A DNA stretch of 5,408 nucleotides from Candidatus Lindowiibacteriota bacterium (GTDB taxonomy: Bacteria; Lindowbacteria; 2-12-FULL-62-27): the NCBI GenBank assembly GCA_023249255.1, contig JAHFCY010000222.1:1-5408 (forward strand), written 5' to 3'. The number at the start of each line of letters is the position of its first letter. Position 1 is the first letter of the stretch. Below, piece after piece: positions 1-5,408 of this stretch. The notes beneath the pieces were generated by a model, which did no database searches, was not told the origin of the DNA, and was given only the letters and a program-made list of their open reading frames with translations. The position numbers were made by a program, and so were the translations under genes.

Positions 1-1163
1 TGCCGATGTCGTCTTCGCCCATTCGCGACGGGGGTGTGGCGTGGAGTGGAACGCGGATTGTTTCGGTTGGCCCACGCGCTGAAATTCTGGGACTGCGGCC
101 CAACCTTGTCTCGGACACTCCCGGCGCCCTGATCGTCCCGGGCCTCATCAACTCTCATGCCCATCTGGAACTCACATCCGTGGCTTCTCGCCGCCGTATC
201 TCGTCCCGGCGATTTACACAATGGATTCTCGATATCGTGCGGCTGAAGAAGCGGATGACGGATTCGGATGTGCGACGTGCGGTTGCCGAAGGTGAACGCA
301 GACTCTTCCAAACGGGTGTCACCGCCGTGGCGGATATTGCAAGTTTACAGAAATCTCTGTATGTCCGGCGCCATCTGCGTTCCGTGGTCTTTCGGGAGGT
401 TCTCGGTCTTCAGAAACCCCTCGACTTGCCGCGAACCACGCAACCTCTGAGTCCACACGCGCCATTTTCGATATCCGACGAAAATTTTCACCGTATCCGC
501 GATTGGTGGCGGCGACACCGCAATGCACCCCTGATGATGCATGTCGCGGAGTCTCCGGAAGAAAATCGATACTTCACGACCGGCGCCGGCGCCTTCTTCG
601 ATTTGTACCGTTCGCTTCGGATTCCTCCCCGCTCCCATCCCGGCAAGCGTGTCCTCGCGTATCTGGATGCCCTTCATCTGTTGCGTCCGGGAATGCTGGT
701 GGTTCACGGCAACGACGTGACATCCTCAGAGGCTGACCATCTTGCCGCGGCGGGCGTGCCCGTGGCGGTCTGCCCGGGCTCTCTTTCGTATTTCCGATTT
801 TCTCCGCGGGGCGTGGGACGTTTGCTTTCGGCAGGCGTCCGTCTTGTGCTGGGAACAGATTCGGCCGCGTCCAACTTCGAACTCAACATGTTTCGTGAAG
901 TGCGCCTTGCTCAAAAAGTGTGGTCGATCCCGGTCGAGTCCGCGCTGGCCATGGCCACGCTCACACCCGGCGCAATTTTTTGGAAGGGACACGCTGGATG
1001 TCTTGCCCGGGGCTCTTTTGCGGATATGCTGGTCATCCGACAAGTATCAGAGCCTTTGCCGCCGGCCGGTCCGCTTGCCGACCTCTTTTGCGGAAAGGCG
1101 GAGCAACGAATTTTATTGCGAATCCTCAATGGCCGGCCGACGCCGATTTCTGATTTCAATTGA
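1..1163 (+). CDS. Amidohydrolase-superfamily deaminase/chlorohydrolase (TrzA/AtzA/MtaD/aminofutalosine deaminase-like), 5' partial
   Basis: This is a predicted cytoplasmic metal-dependent hydrolase with a TIM-barrel amidohydrolase fold. The family mostly deaminates or dechlorinates N-heterocycles such as adenosine derivatives, triazines and aminofutalosine. Counting from the ATG at 6, the metal ligands expected for the subgroup are all visible: the HxH pair in NSHAHLEL (H51, H53), H179 in MHVAES with the acid E182, H234 in VVHGN, and D285 in LGTDSAASN. SPHAP (149-153) is a substrate-side motif seen in MtaD and aminofutalosine deaminase relatives. The ATG at 6 is probably internal. The frame stays open to the left edge with a proline codon just before it, and the small N-terminal beta-sandwich (..SSSPIRDGGVAWSGTRIVSVGP) lacks its usual first strand, so roughly 15-20 residues are missing. 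CPGS at 256-259 replaces the commoner CPRS/CPRT. Superfamily assignment is secure; the substrate is not. Confidence 0.9.
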   Translation, partial: PMSSSPIRDGGVAWSGTRIVSVGPRAEILGLRPNLVSDTPGALIVPGLINSHAHLELTSVASRRRISSRRFTQWILDIVRLKKRMTDSDVRRAVAEGERRLFQTGVTAVADIASLQKSLYVRRHLRSVVFREVLGLQKPLDLPRTTQPLSPHAPFSISDENFHRIRDWWRRHRNAPLMMHVAESPEENRYFTTGAGAFFDLYRSLRIPPRSHPGKRVLAYLDALHLLRPGMLVVHGNDVTSSEADHLAAAGVPVAVCPGSLSYFRFSPRGVGRLLSAGVRLVLGTDSAASNFELNMFREVRLAQKVWSIPVESALAMATLTPGAIFWKGHAGCLARGSFADMLVIRQVSEPLPPAGPLADLFCGKAEQRILLRILNGRPTPISDFN

Positions 1164-1188
1164 CATCCTGCAACCCCTGAAATAGGCT
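1160..1188 (+). promoter_or_regulatory. Possible sigma70-type promoter for the regulator gene
   Basis: A perfect -35 hexamer TTGACA (1160-1165) overlaps the amidohydrolase stop codon. After exactly 17 bases comes TAGGCT (1183-1188), which matches TATAAT only at its first, second and last positions. Transcription would begin around 1195, leaving a leader of about 28 bases before the TTG start at 1223. The gene could equally be read from an upstream promoter shared with the amidohydrolase, since no terminator is visible in the 59-base gap. The -10 is weak, so this is tentative. Confidence 0.3.
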
Positions 1189-1210
1189 CTGGGACGGTCG
1201 ATGAGAATAT

Positions 1211-1217
1211 GGGGGGG
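1211..1217 (+). promoter_or_regulatory. G7 tract acting as likely ribosome binding site before a TTG start
   Basis: Seven consecutive G (1211-1217) end five bases before the TTG at 1223. They form the only purine-rich, Shine-Dalgarno-like sequence near the regulator start. TTG is the only plausible start in the regulator frame, because that frame is closed by a TGA at 1202-1204 and the next in-frame alternative start (GTG at residue 31) would remove part of the sensor domain. The run is also a slippage-prone homopolymer: see the finding on alternative ATG starts. Confidence 0.45.
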
Positions 1218-1222
1218 CAGAA

Positions 1223-1900
1223 TTGGGTGACCAAGCGAAGAAAGTCGATATTTTTTCGGGGTTAAAGGAGAAGGAGCTGAAGAGAATTTATCAGCTCGCC
1301 ATTGAAAAGTCCGTGCGGCGCGGGGATTACGTTTTTTTGCGCGGTACGTTCGGCAAGGTTCTCTATATTGTCCTGGATGGACTCATCAAGATCGAACAAC
1401 CGACGGAGCGAGGCAAAGTCAAAACACTGGGCATCCTCGGCCCCGGAGAATGTTTTGGAGAAATGGCCATCATTACCAATCTCCCGCGGTCGGCGTCTGC
1501 GCGGGCTCTCGAAGATACAAAACTGTTGATGCTGAAACGCGAACAGTTCCTGTCGCACCTTCAAACCAACCCGGAAATATCGCTGAGAATTATCGAGGTC
1601 CTCTGCCGCCGGCTCACGGAAGCCAACGAACAGATCAAGTCGCTCACATTCGATAGCGTGGCGGCACGCCTGGCCAACCACCTCATTTCGCTTGCGGAAA
1701 AGTTTGGCGAAACAGAGGGCAGTGGATGGCGGATTCGAATCCGCCTGACCCATCAGGAACTGGCCGACCTTGTTGGAGGCACCCGCGAGATTGTCACGCG
1801 CACGCTGAAATTGTTTTCCGACGAGGGAAGCGTCGAAGTCGACGATGAGCGGACCCTCTGGATTCGCGACACGCAAAAGCTTGCCCAGTGGATTAGATAA
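1223..1900 (+). CDS. CRP/FNR-family transcription regulator
   Basis: This is a 225-residue, CRP-sized DNA-binding regulator. The N-terminal cyclic-nucleotide-binding beta-roll spans about residues 8-120. Its phosphate-binding cassette is visible as FGEMAII..LPRSASARA (78-95), with G79, E80, R89 and S90 equivalent to E. coli CRP G71, E72, R82 and S83. A dimerisation helix follows (about 121-150), then a winged helix-turn-helix. The helix LTHQELADLVGGTREIVTRTL (about 175-195) carries R188, E189 and R193, matching CRP R180, E181 and R185, which read TGTGA half-sites. There is no FNR-type N-terminal cysteine cluster; C77 and C128 lie elsewhere. The adenine-contacting T127/S128 of CRP align with A134/N135, so the ligand is uncertain. 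The start is TTG preceded by a G-run. The 3' end overlaps the biotin ligase gene. Family is certain; effector and targets are unknown. Confidence 0.93.
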   Translation: MGDQAKKVDIFSGLKEKELKRIYQLAIEKSVRRGDYVFLRGTFGKVLYIVLDGLIKIEQPTERGKVKTLGILGPGECFGEMAIITNLPRSASARALEDTKLLMLKREQFLSHLQTNPEISLRIIEVLCRRLTEANEQIKSLTFDSVAARLANHLISLAEKFGETEGSGWRIRIRLTHQELADLVGGTREIVTRTLKLFSDEGSVEVDDERTLWIRDTQKLAQWIR

Positions 1901-2708
1901 CAGCCCTGCCATTCGACGCTCCGCGCTGATCCGTCCGGACTTCAAGCGGCGGAGCGGTATTTCCGCTGTTTACTATTTCGCGACCACTCGATCGACCAAC
2001 ACTGCCGCCAAGGAACTTCTGTCAACCGGCGCGCCGGATCGAAGTCTCATCGTGGCGTCCCGCCAAACGGCCGGCCGGGGCCGCAATCAAAACCGCTGGT
2101 GGTCAGGGCGAGGCTCTCTCACCTTTTCCATATTATTGAGGCCATCCGGTGCCGTCTTCGCGCCGCCCAATCCTGTTCCGATATCTCTTGTTGCCGGCCT
2201 GGCTGTCGTGTCGGCGATTCGTCGGATGAATCCGGGGTGTCCGGTCGGTGTTAAATGGCCCAACGACATTTTTTCTGAAGATCTTCGGAAAATCGGCGGG
2301 ATTCTGGTTGAAAGCACAATCCGGCGCGCGAAATTACATTCGGCCATTGTCGGCATTGGTCTTAACGTAAATGCATCAATGATCCGGGCACCGGCGGAAA
2401 TCAGAAACCGGGCGACAAGTCTTCACGCCCTGACAGGCCATCGTTGGAACGAAGTCGGCCTTCTGGGAGAAATTCTCCATGAATTTTTCAAAGCCGAGCG
2501 GCGATTTCACGCGCGGGGTTTTTCCGGATTTTCCAGGGAATGGCAAGAAGCGGATGTGATTGACGCCGGCAGAAGTGTCTCCTTGGAATCAGACAGGCAA
2601 ACAACGGATGGTTTCTACGAAGGCATTTCGCAAGATGGCGCGATCCGGATGCGCCTCCGGTCGGGTAAAGTCGCAGTATTTTATTCGGGCACACTGATTC
2701 CCCGATAA
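1845..2708 (+). CDS. birA: Biotin--[acetyl-CoA-carboxylase] ligase, group I (no DNA-binding domain)
   Basis: The enzyme activates biotin with ATP to biotinyl-5'-AMP and transfers it to a lysine of biotin carboxyl carrier domains in the cytoplasm. Family motifs appear in order (numbered from the ATG at 1845): STN (50-52); the biotin/adenylate loop RQTAGRGRNQNRWWS (73-87); KWPND (137-141) with catalytic lysine K137; KIGGILVE (149-156); GIGLNVN (170-176); and a C-terminal SH3-like domain ending GFYEGISQDG...VFYSGTL (257-283). The N-terminal helix-turn-helix of E. coli BirA is absent, so it should be a ligase only and not the biotin-operon repressor. The start is uncertain. ATG 1845 overlaps the regulator gene by 56 bases and has only a weak GAAG (1835-1838) upstream. 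TTG 1881 would give a 20-base overlap and an N terminus closer to the family (..SGLDNSPAIRR..) but shows no ribosome site. Either way, translational coupling to the regulator is likely. The TAA stop leads straight into the putative terminator. Confidence 0.93.
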   Translation: MSGPSGFATRKSLPSGLDNSPAIRRSALIRPDFKRRSGISAVYYFATTRSTNTAAKELLSTGAPDRSLIVASRQTAGRGRNQNRWWSGRGSLTFSILLRPSGAVFAPPNPVPISLVAGLAVVSAIRRMNPGCPVGVKWPNDIFSEDLRKIGGILVESTIRRAKLHSAIVGIGLNVNASMIRAPAEIRNRATSLHALTGHRWNEVGLLGEILHEFFKAERRFHARGFSGFSREWQEADVIDAGRSVSLESDRQTTDGFYEGISQDGAIRMRLRSGKVAVFYSGTLIPR

Positions 2709-2771
2709 AAATCCCCTCCGGGCCCAACTTCCCATAATATGCATTATGTCAACTTGACCCGGGTGGATTTT
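2707..2771. terminator. Possible bidirectional terminator between convergent genes
   Basis: An imperfect inverted repeat lies between the biotin ligase stop and the oppF-type stop. The outer arms AAAATCC (2708-2714) and GGATTTT (2765-2771) pair over 7 bp. After a small internal loop, CCGGG (2718-2722) pairs with CCCGG (2758-2762). The A5 run on the left (2707-2711) and T4 on the right (2768-2771) would give a short U-tract in both directions. The roughly 35-base loop contains a second small hairpin, CATAAT-ATGC-ATTATG (2733-2748). The large loop and short U-tract are atypical, hence moderate confidence. The remaining bases to 2826 show no gene or other clear signal. Confidence 0.45.
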
Positions 2772-2826
2772 GGCGCGGTTTGATTTTACGTGCCCATCGT
2801 GTTTTTGAAATTTTCGGAGAGACATT

Positions 2827-3816
2827 TTACATCCAGCGCGAAGAAAACCAGCAGGCTGACGAATGGGCGGGGGCGAATTCCGCCAGCGGCGGCTCTTCTG
2901 TCCGGCATCTGACTTCAGCGTGCGGACAGCGCGTGTGGAACCGGCATCCGGATGGCGGATTGTTTGGTGAGGGAATGATTCCATTCAGAATGATGCGTTT
3001 GGGGCGGTGGGTGACGTCAATTGTCGGGACGGCGGAAATGAGAGCCTGCGTATACGGATTGAGCGGTTTGGCGTAGAGCCCGTCGCGGCCGGCAATTTCC
3101 ATGATTTTTCCAAGGTACATCACGGCGACGCGGTCGGAAATATGTTCGACGACGGCCAGGTCGTGGGAAATAAAAATCATTGTCAGATCGAATTGGCGCC
3201 GGAGGTCCTGAAGAAGATTCAGAATCTGGGCCTGGATGGAGACGTCGAGCGCAGACACCGGTTCGTCGGCGATCACGAGTTCCGGCCGGACGATCAGTGC
3301 GCGCGCAATCGCGATTCGCTGGCGTTGTCCGCCGGAAAATTCGTGTGGAAACCGGTTGACATGCCTGGCCGCGAGGCCCACCTGTTCGAGCATTTCGGCG
3401 ACTCGCCGCCTCCGTTCGGATTTTCCGCAGGGGTCGTGTATTCGAAGCGGCTCCGACAAAATGTCATAGACGGTCATCCGGGGATTGAGAGACGAATATG
3501 GATCTTGAAAAATAATCTGTATCTTTGACCGAAACGGCTGAAATTGTTTCCTGGAAAGGCCTGTCAGTTCGGCTCCATCAAACCAAATCGAGCCCGAACG
3601 GACGCGATTCAATCCGATCACGGCGCGGCCCAGAGTCGATTTGCCGCTGCCGGATTCGCCCACAAGGCCGAGGACCTCCCCGCGCACAAGAGAGAGCGAG
3701 ACGCCATCGACGGCTTTGACGGTACCGATTTCCTTCTGCCAGAACACACCCTTGTGAATCGGAAAATGGACTTTGAGATCTGAAATTTTGAGCAGAGAAC
3801 GTTCAGATATCGACAT
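2827..3816 (-). CDS. oppF: Oligopeptide/dipeptide ABC transporter ATP-binding protein, OppF/DppF type
   Basis: This is one of two cytoplasmic ATPases that power a peptide importer, pairing with the OppD-type subunit encoded just upstream. It has 329 residues, normal for the family. Visible motifs are Walker A GESGSGKS (53-60), Q-loop Q104 in [10 protein letters not shown], signature FSGGQRQR (160-167), Walker B LVIADEP with catalytic E185, D-loop SALD (188-191) and H-loop H218 in SHDL. The C-terminal oligopeptide/dipeptide extension has [11 protein letters not shown] plus two further cysteines (C291, C297, C304, C322). The [17 protein letters not shown] opening is OppF-like. The start is ATG at 3816, overlapping the oppD-type gene by 14 bases, with GGAG (3831-3828) 11 bases upstream. 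The open frame extends further upstream to 4086, but that part lies opposite the coding frame of oppD and has no family similarity. It is the last gene of the operon. The exact substrate (di- or oligopeptide, or other) cannot be told from the ATPase. Confidence 0.94.
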   Translation of the reverse strand: MSISERSLLKISDLKVHFPIHKGVFWQKEIGTVKAVDGVSLSLVRGEVLGLVGESGSGKSTLGRAVIGLNRVRSGSIWFDGAELTGLSRKQFQPFRSKIQIIFQDPYSSLNPRMTVYDILSEPLRIHDPCGKSERRRRVAEMLEQVGLAARHVNRFPHEFSGGQRQRIAIARALIVRPELVIADEPVSALDVSIQAQILNLLQDLRRQFDLTMIFISHDLAVVEHISDRVAVMYLGKIMEIAGRDGLYAKPLNPYTQALISAVPTIDVTHRPKRIILNGIIPSPNNPPSGCRFHTRCPHAEVRCRTEEPPLAEFAPAHSSACWFSSRWM

Positions 3817-4825
3817 GACAGTGAAATCTCCGATCCGGTTCTTCCGCTCTCGATCGGGCATCCGGGAACACATCCCGGCAAACCGATTTCGCGTAGGAAC
3901 AACGCGGCTCAAACGCGCATCCTCCCGGGAGGGACGCCAGATCCGGCGGGGCGCCCGAAATCGCAGGCAATTTGTCCCGGCCGCGGCCCGCCCGAGGCAT
4001 GGACTCGATGAGCGCCTTCGTGTACGGATGCGCGGGATGCTGAAAGATCCGGCCCGGCGCGCCGTGTTCGACGGCGCGGCCCGCATACATCACGATGATC
4101 TGGTCGCTCAAGTCGGCGACGACTCCCATCGCATGCGAAATCAAAATGACCGACATGCCGATTTCCGTTTTCAATTCACGAATCAGTTCCAGGATTTGCG
4201 CCTGGATGGTCACGTCGAGCGCCGTCGTTGGCTCGTCGGCGATGAGAACGTCCGGCCGGGACAGGAGGGCCATCGCGATCATGACACGCTGGCGCATCCC
4301 GCCGCTGAACTCATGCGGATAGCGGTCAATTCGAATCCGTGGGTCCGGAATTCCCACGCGATCAAGCATCTGAACAGCGCATTCGCGCGCCTCCTCTTCT
4401 GCCGTTTTTTCATGCGTCATCAGGACTTCAGAAAGCTGGTCGCCGATTTTCATGTACGGATTCAAGGAGGTCATCGGTTCCTGAAAAATCATGCTGATGT
4501 GATTACCGCGGATTCGCCGCAGAGAATCGGGATCGAGTTTCAACAGATCGATGGGAGTGTTTGTTGCGGTCCGGCCGGTTGAAGAGTTAAACACCGCTGT
4601 TCCCGACTCGATTTTCGCCGGCGGCACGGACAACAGACCCATGAGAGCAAGACACGACACGCTCTTGCCGCTGCCGCTTTCGCCCACGATGCCAAGCACC
4701 TCGCCCCGACGAATCTCAAACGAGATGCCATCCACGGCCCGGACTACTCCATGGCGTGTGTGGAAATGGACGCGCAGGTCTTTGACATTGAGAAGCGGCA
4801 GTGTGTTTGTGCTGTTGCCTGTCAT
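3803..4825 (-). CDS. oppD: Oligopeptide/dipeptide ABC transporter ATP-binding protein, OppD/DppD type
   Basis: This is the partner ATPase of the peptide importer, 340 residues, cytoplasmic and docking on the permease pair. Motifs in order: Walker A GESGSGKS (48-55), Q-loop Q115 in FQEPMTSLNP, signature FSGGMRQR (173-180; the GGMRQR form marks OppD/DppD rather than OppF), Walker B VLIADEP with catalytic E198, D-loop TALD (201-204) and H-loop H231. The residue after the H-loop histidine is alanine (SHAMGVV) where most relatives have aspartate (SHDLGVV or SHDMGVV). The C-terminal extension GGCAFEPRCSYAKSVC..C has C303, C309, C316 and C336, matching the four-cysteine pattern of the family. Its ATG at 4825 lies three bases after the permease stop, with AGGA 11 bases upstream inside the permease gene. 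Its 3' end overlaps oppF by 14 bases. Family is certain; substrate is not. Confidence 0.95.
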   Translation of the reverse strand: MTGNSTNTLPLLNVKDLRVHFHTRHGVVRAVDGISFEIRRGEVLGIVGESGSGKSVSCLALMGLLSVPPAKIESGTAVFNSSTGRTATNTPIDLLKLDPDSLRRIRGNHISMIFQEPMTSLNPYMKIGDQLSEVLMTHEKTAEEEARECAVQMLDRVGIPDPRIRIDRYPHEFSGGMRQRVMIAMALLSRPDVLIADEPTTALDVTIQAQILELIRELKTEIGMSVILISHAMGVVADLSDQIIVMYAGRAVEHGAPGRIFQHPAHPYTKALIESMPRAGRGRDKLPAISGAPPDLASLPGGCAFEPRCSYAKSVCRDVFPDARSRAEEPDRRFHCHVDI

Positions 4826-4828
4826 GTG

Positions 4829-5408
4829 TCAATCCGTCCTGTATTTCGGGTCAAGCGCATCCCGAAGGCCGTCGCCCAGAAAATTCAAGGAAAAGAGAGT
4901 GAGAGACAGAAAGAAAACGGGGAAGAGAATCAGCCAGTTTTCGAATCCCAAATACCGGACGCCCTCGGCCATCAGAAGCCCCCACGAGGACATCGGCGGT
5001 TGGACGCCAAGCCCGAGAAAGCTGAGAAACGCCTCCTCGAGCATCACGGAGGGGACCGTGAGCGTCGCGTAGACAATGATGGGACCGAGGACGTTTGGGA
5101 TGAGATGGCGGAAAATGATTCCTCGCGTGCCGACCCCCGCTGCAACAGCCGCCTCCACAAACTCCTTCTGCTTGAGCGATATCACCTGACCGCGCACAAT
5201 GCGGGACATGGTCAACCATTGGATGCATCCGAGCGCGATGAAGAGATTTCGGATATTCCGGCCGAAATAGACCATGAGGATGATGACAAAAAAAATGAAC
5301 GGCAGAGAATAAAGAATATCGACCGTGCGCATCATGACCGAATCAACGCGTCTGCCGAGATATCCGCTCACGGCGCCGTAGGTCACGCCGATCAGCATGC
5401 TGACCATT
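4829..5408 (-). CDS. oppC: Oligopeptide/dipeptide ABC transporter permease, OppC/DppC type, 5' partial
   Basis: This is an inner-membrane permease subunit that forms the peptide channel with an OppB/DppB-type partner, expected beyond the right edge. The visible 192 residues are the C-terminal two thirds of a roughly 280-320 residue protein. Hydrophobic segments appear at about 1-17 (incomplete), 31-48, 53-70, 104-125 and 158-177. The EAA loop that contacts the ATPases is EFVEAAVAAGVGTRGIIFRH (82-101), with G91 and H101 in the expected places. AFLSFLGLGVQPPMSSWGLL (126-145) and NFLGDGLRDALDPK (175-188) are hallmarks of the OppC/DppC branch. The methionine codon at 5407 is internal, because the family sequence runs on before VSMLIGVTYGAVSGYLG. 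Its stop is three bases from the oppD-type start, so the genes form one operon read leftward. OppC is favoured over DppC from the ILYSLPFIFFVIILM and QWLTMSRIVRGQV stretches, from memory only. Confidence 0.93.
   Translation of the reverse strand, partial: MVSMLIGVTYGAVSGYLGRRVDSVMMRTVDILYSLPFIFFVIILMVYFGRNIRNLFIALGCIQWLTMSRIVRGQVISLKQKEFVEAAVAAGVGTRGIIFRHLIPNVLGPIIVYATLTVPSVMLEEAFLSFLGLGVQPPMSSWGLLMAEGVRYLGFENWLILFPVFFLSLTLFSLNFLGDGLRDALDPKYRTD

Noticed and set aside
742-1185. A 147-codon plus-strand open frame inside the amidohydrolase gene
   Set aside because: It is in a shifted frame over the HGN and GTDS motifs of the true gene and has no family resemblance.
1262-1945. A 227-codon open frame on the minus strand opposite the CRP-like gene
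   Set aside because: The plus strand carries clear cyclic-nucleotide and helix-turn-helix motifs. The antisense translation shows no recognisable domain and is a codon-bias shadow.
2748-2758. GTCAACTTGAC dyad considered as an operator for the CRP-like regulator
   Set aside because: It does not match TGTGA-N6-TCACA or TTGAT-N4-ATCAA, and it sits between gene 3' ends where no promoter is expected.
2780-3076. A 98-codon plus-strand open frame starting in the intergenic region
   Set aside because: Most of it is antisense to the oppF C-terminal region, no convincing ribosome site precedes it, and the translation matches nothing known.
3007-3528. A 173-codon plus-strand open frame opposite oppF
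   Set aside because: It is a shadow of the conserved Walker B and signature region of oppF. Nothing recognisable and no ribosome site.
3817-4086. N-terminal 90-residue extension of the OppF frame
   Set aside because: It overlaps oppD in another frame, is arginine-rich and unlike any OppF N terminus. The family start fits [18 protein letters not shown] at 3816.
3773-4582. A 269-codon plus-strand open frame opposite the oppD and oppF starts
   Set aside because: It lies antisense to two well-conserved ATPases. Its translation is arginine- and histidine-rich with no family motif, as expected of a mirror frame.
1-5408. Search for CRISPR arrays, tRNA or rRNA genes, insertion-sequence ends, toxin-antitoxin or defence genes
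   Set aside because: No spaced direct repeats, tRNA-like cloverleaf, transposase or relevant motifs were seen by eye. Almost the whole window is accounted for by six household genes.

Overview
The window is about 5.4 kb of densely coded bacterial DNA of moderately high G+C (a rough impression by eye, not a count). It holds two convergent gene blocks. The left block reads rightward: a metal-dependent amidohydrolase/deaminase (5' end cut off by the window), a CRP/FNR-type transcription regulator, and a biotin--protein ligase. The right block reads leftward: the last three genes of an oligopeptide/dipeptide ABC importer, in the order permease (OppC/DppC type, 5' end cut off by the window), ATPase OppD/DppD type, ATPase OppF/DppF type. 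The periplasmic binding protein and first permease (OppA and OppB equivalents) would be expected beyond the right edge.

The longest stretch without a gene is about 118 bases (2709-2826), between the two converging blocks. It contains an imperfect inverted repeat, A-rich on the left and ending in T4 on the right, that could act as a bidirectional terminator. The left block has a 59-base gap before the regulator gene. That gap holds a possible promoter and a run of seven G directly before a TTG start. The regulator and ligase genes overlap, and so do the two ATPase genes, so each pair is probably cotranscribed and translationally coupled.

The host cannot be named securely. Compact operons, a TTG start and an OppC-type permease typical of Gram-negative-like lineages point to a free-living bacterium. 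From memory the permease resembles Verrucomicrobiota/PVC-type OppC proteins, but that is a weak guess. No tRNA, rRNA, CRISPR array, insertion sequence, phage gene or attachment site was seen.

Functionally, the importer brings peptides into the cytoplasm using two different ATPases. The ligase charges biotin-dependent carboxylases. The regulator may sense a cyclic nucleotide. No direct pathway link between the left genes and the importer is visible. I do not see a clearly new multi-gene system. The most unusual points are the G7 tract at the regulator's translation start, which offers a different start codon in each frame, and the regulator's mixed conservation of cAMP-contact residues.
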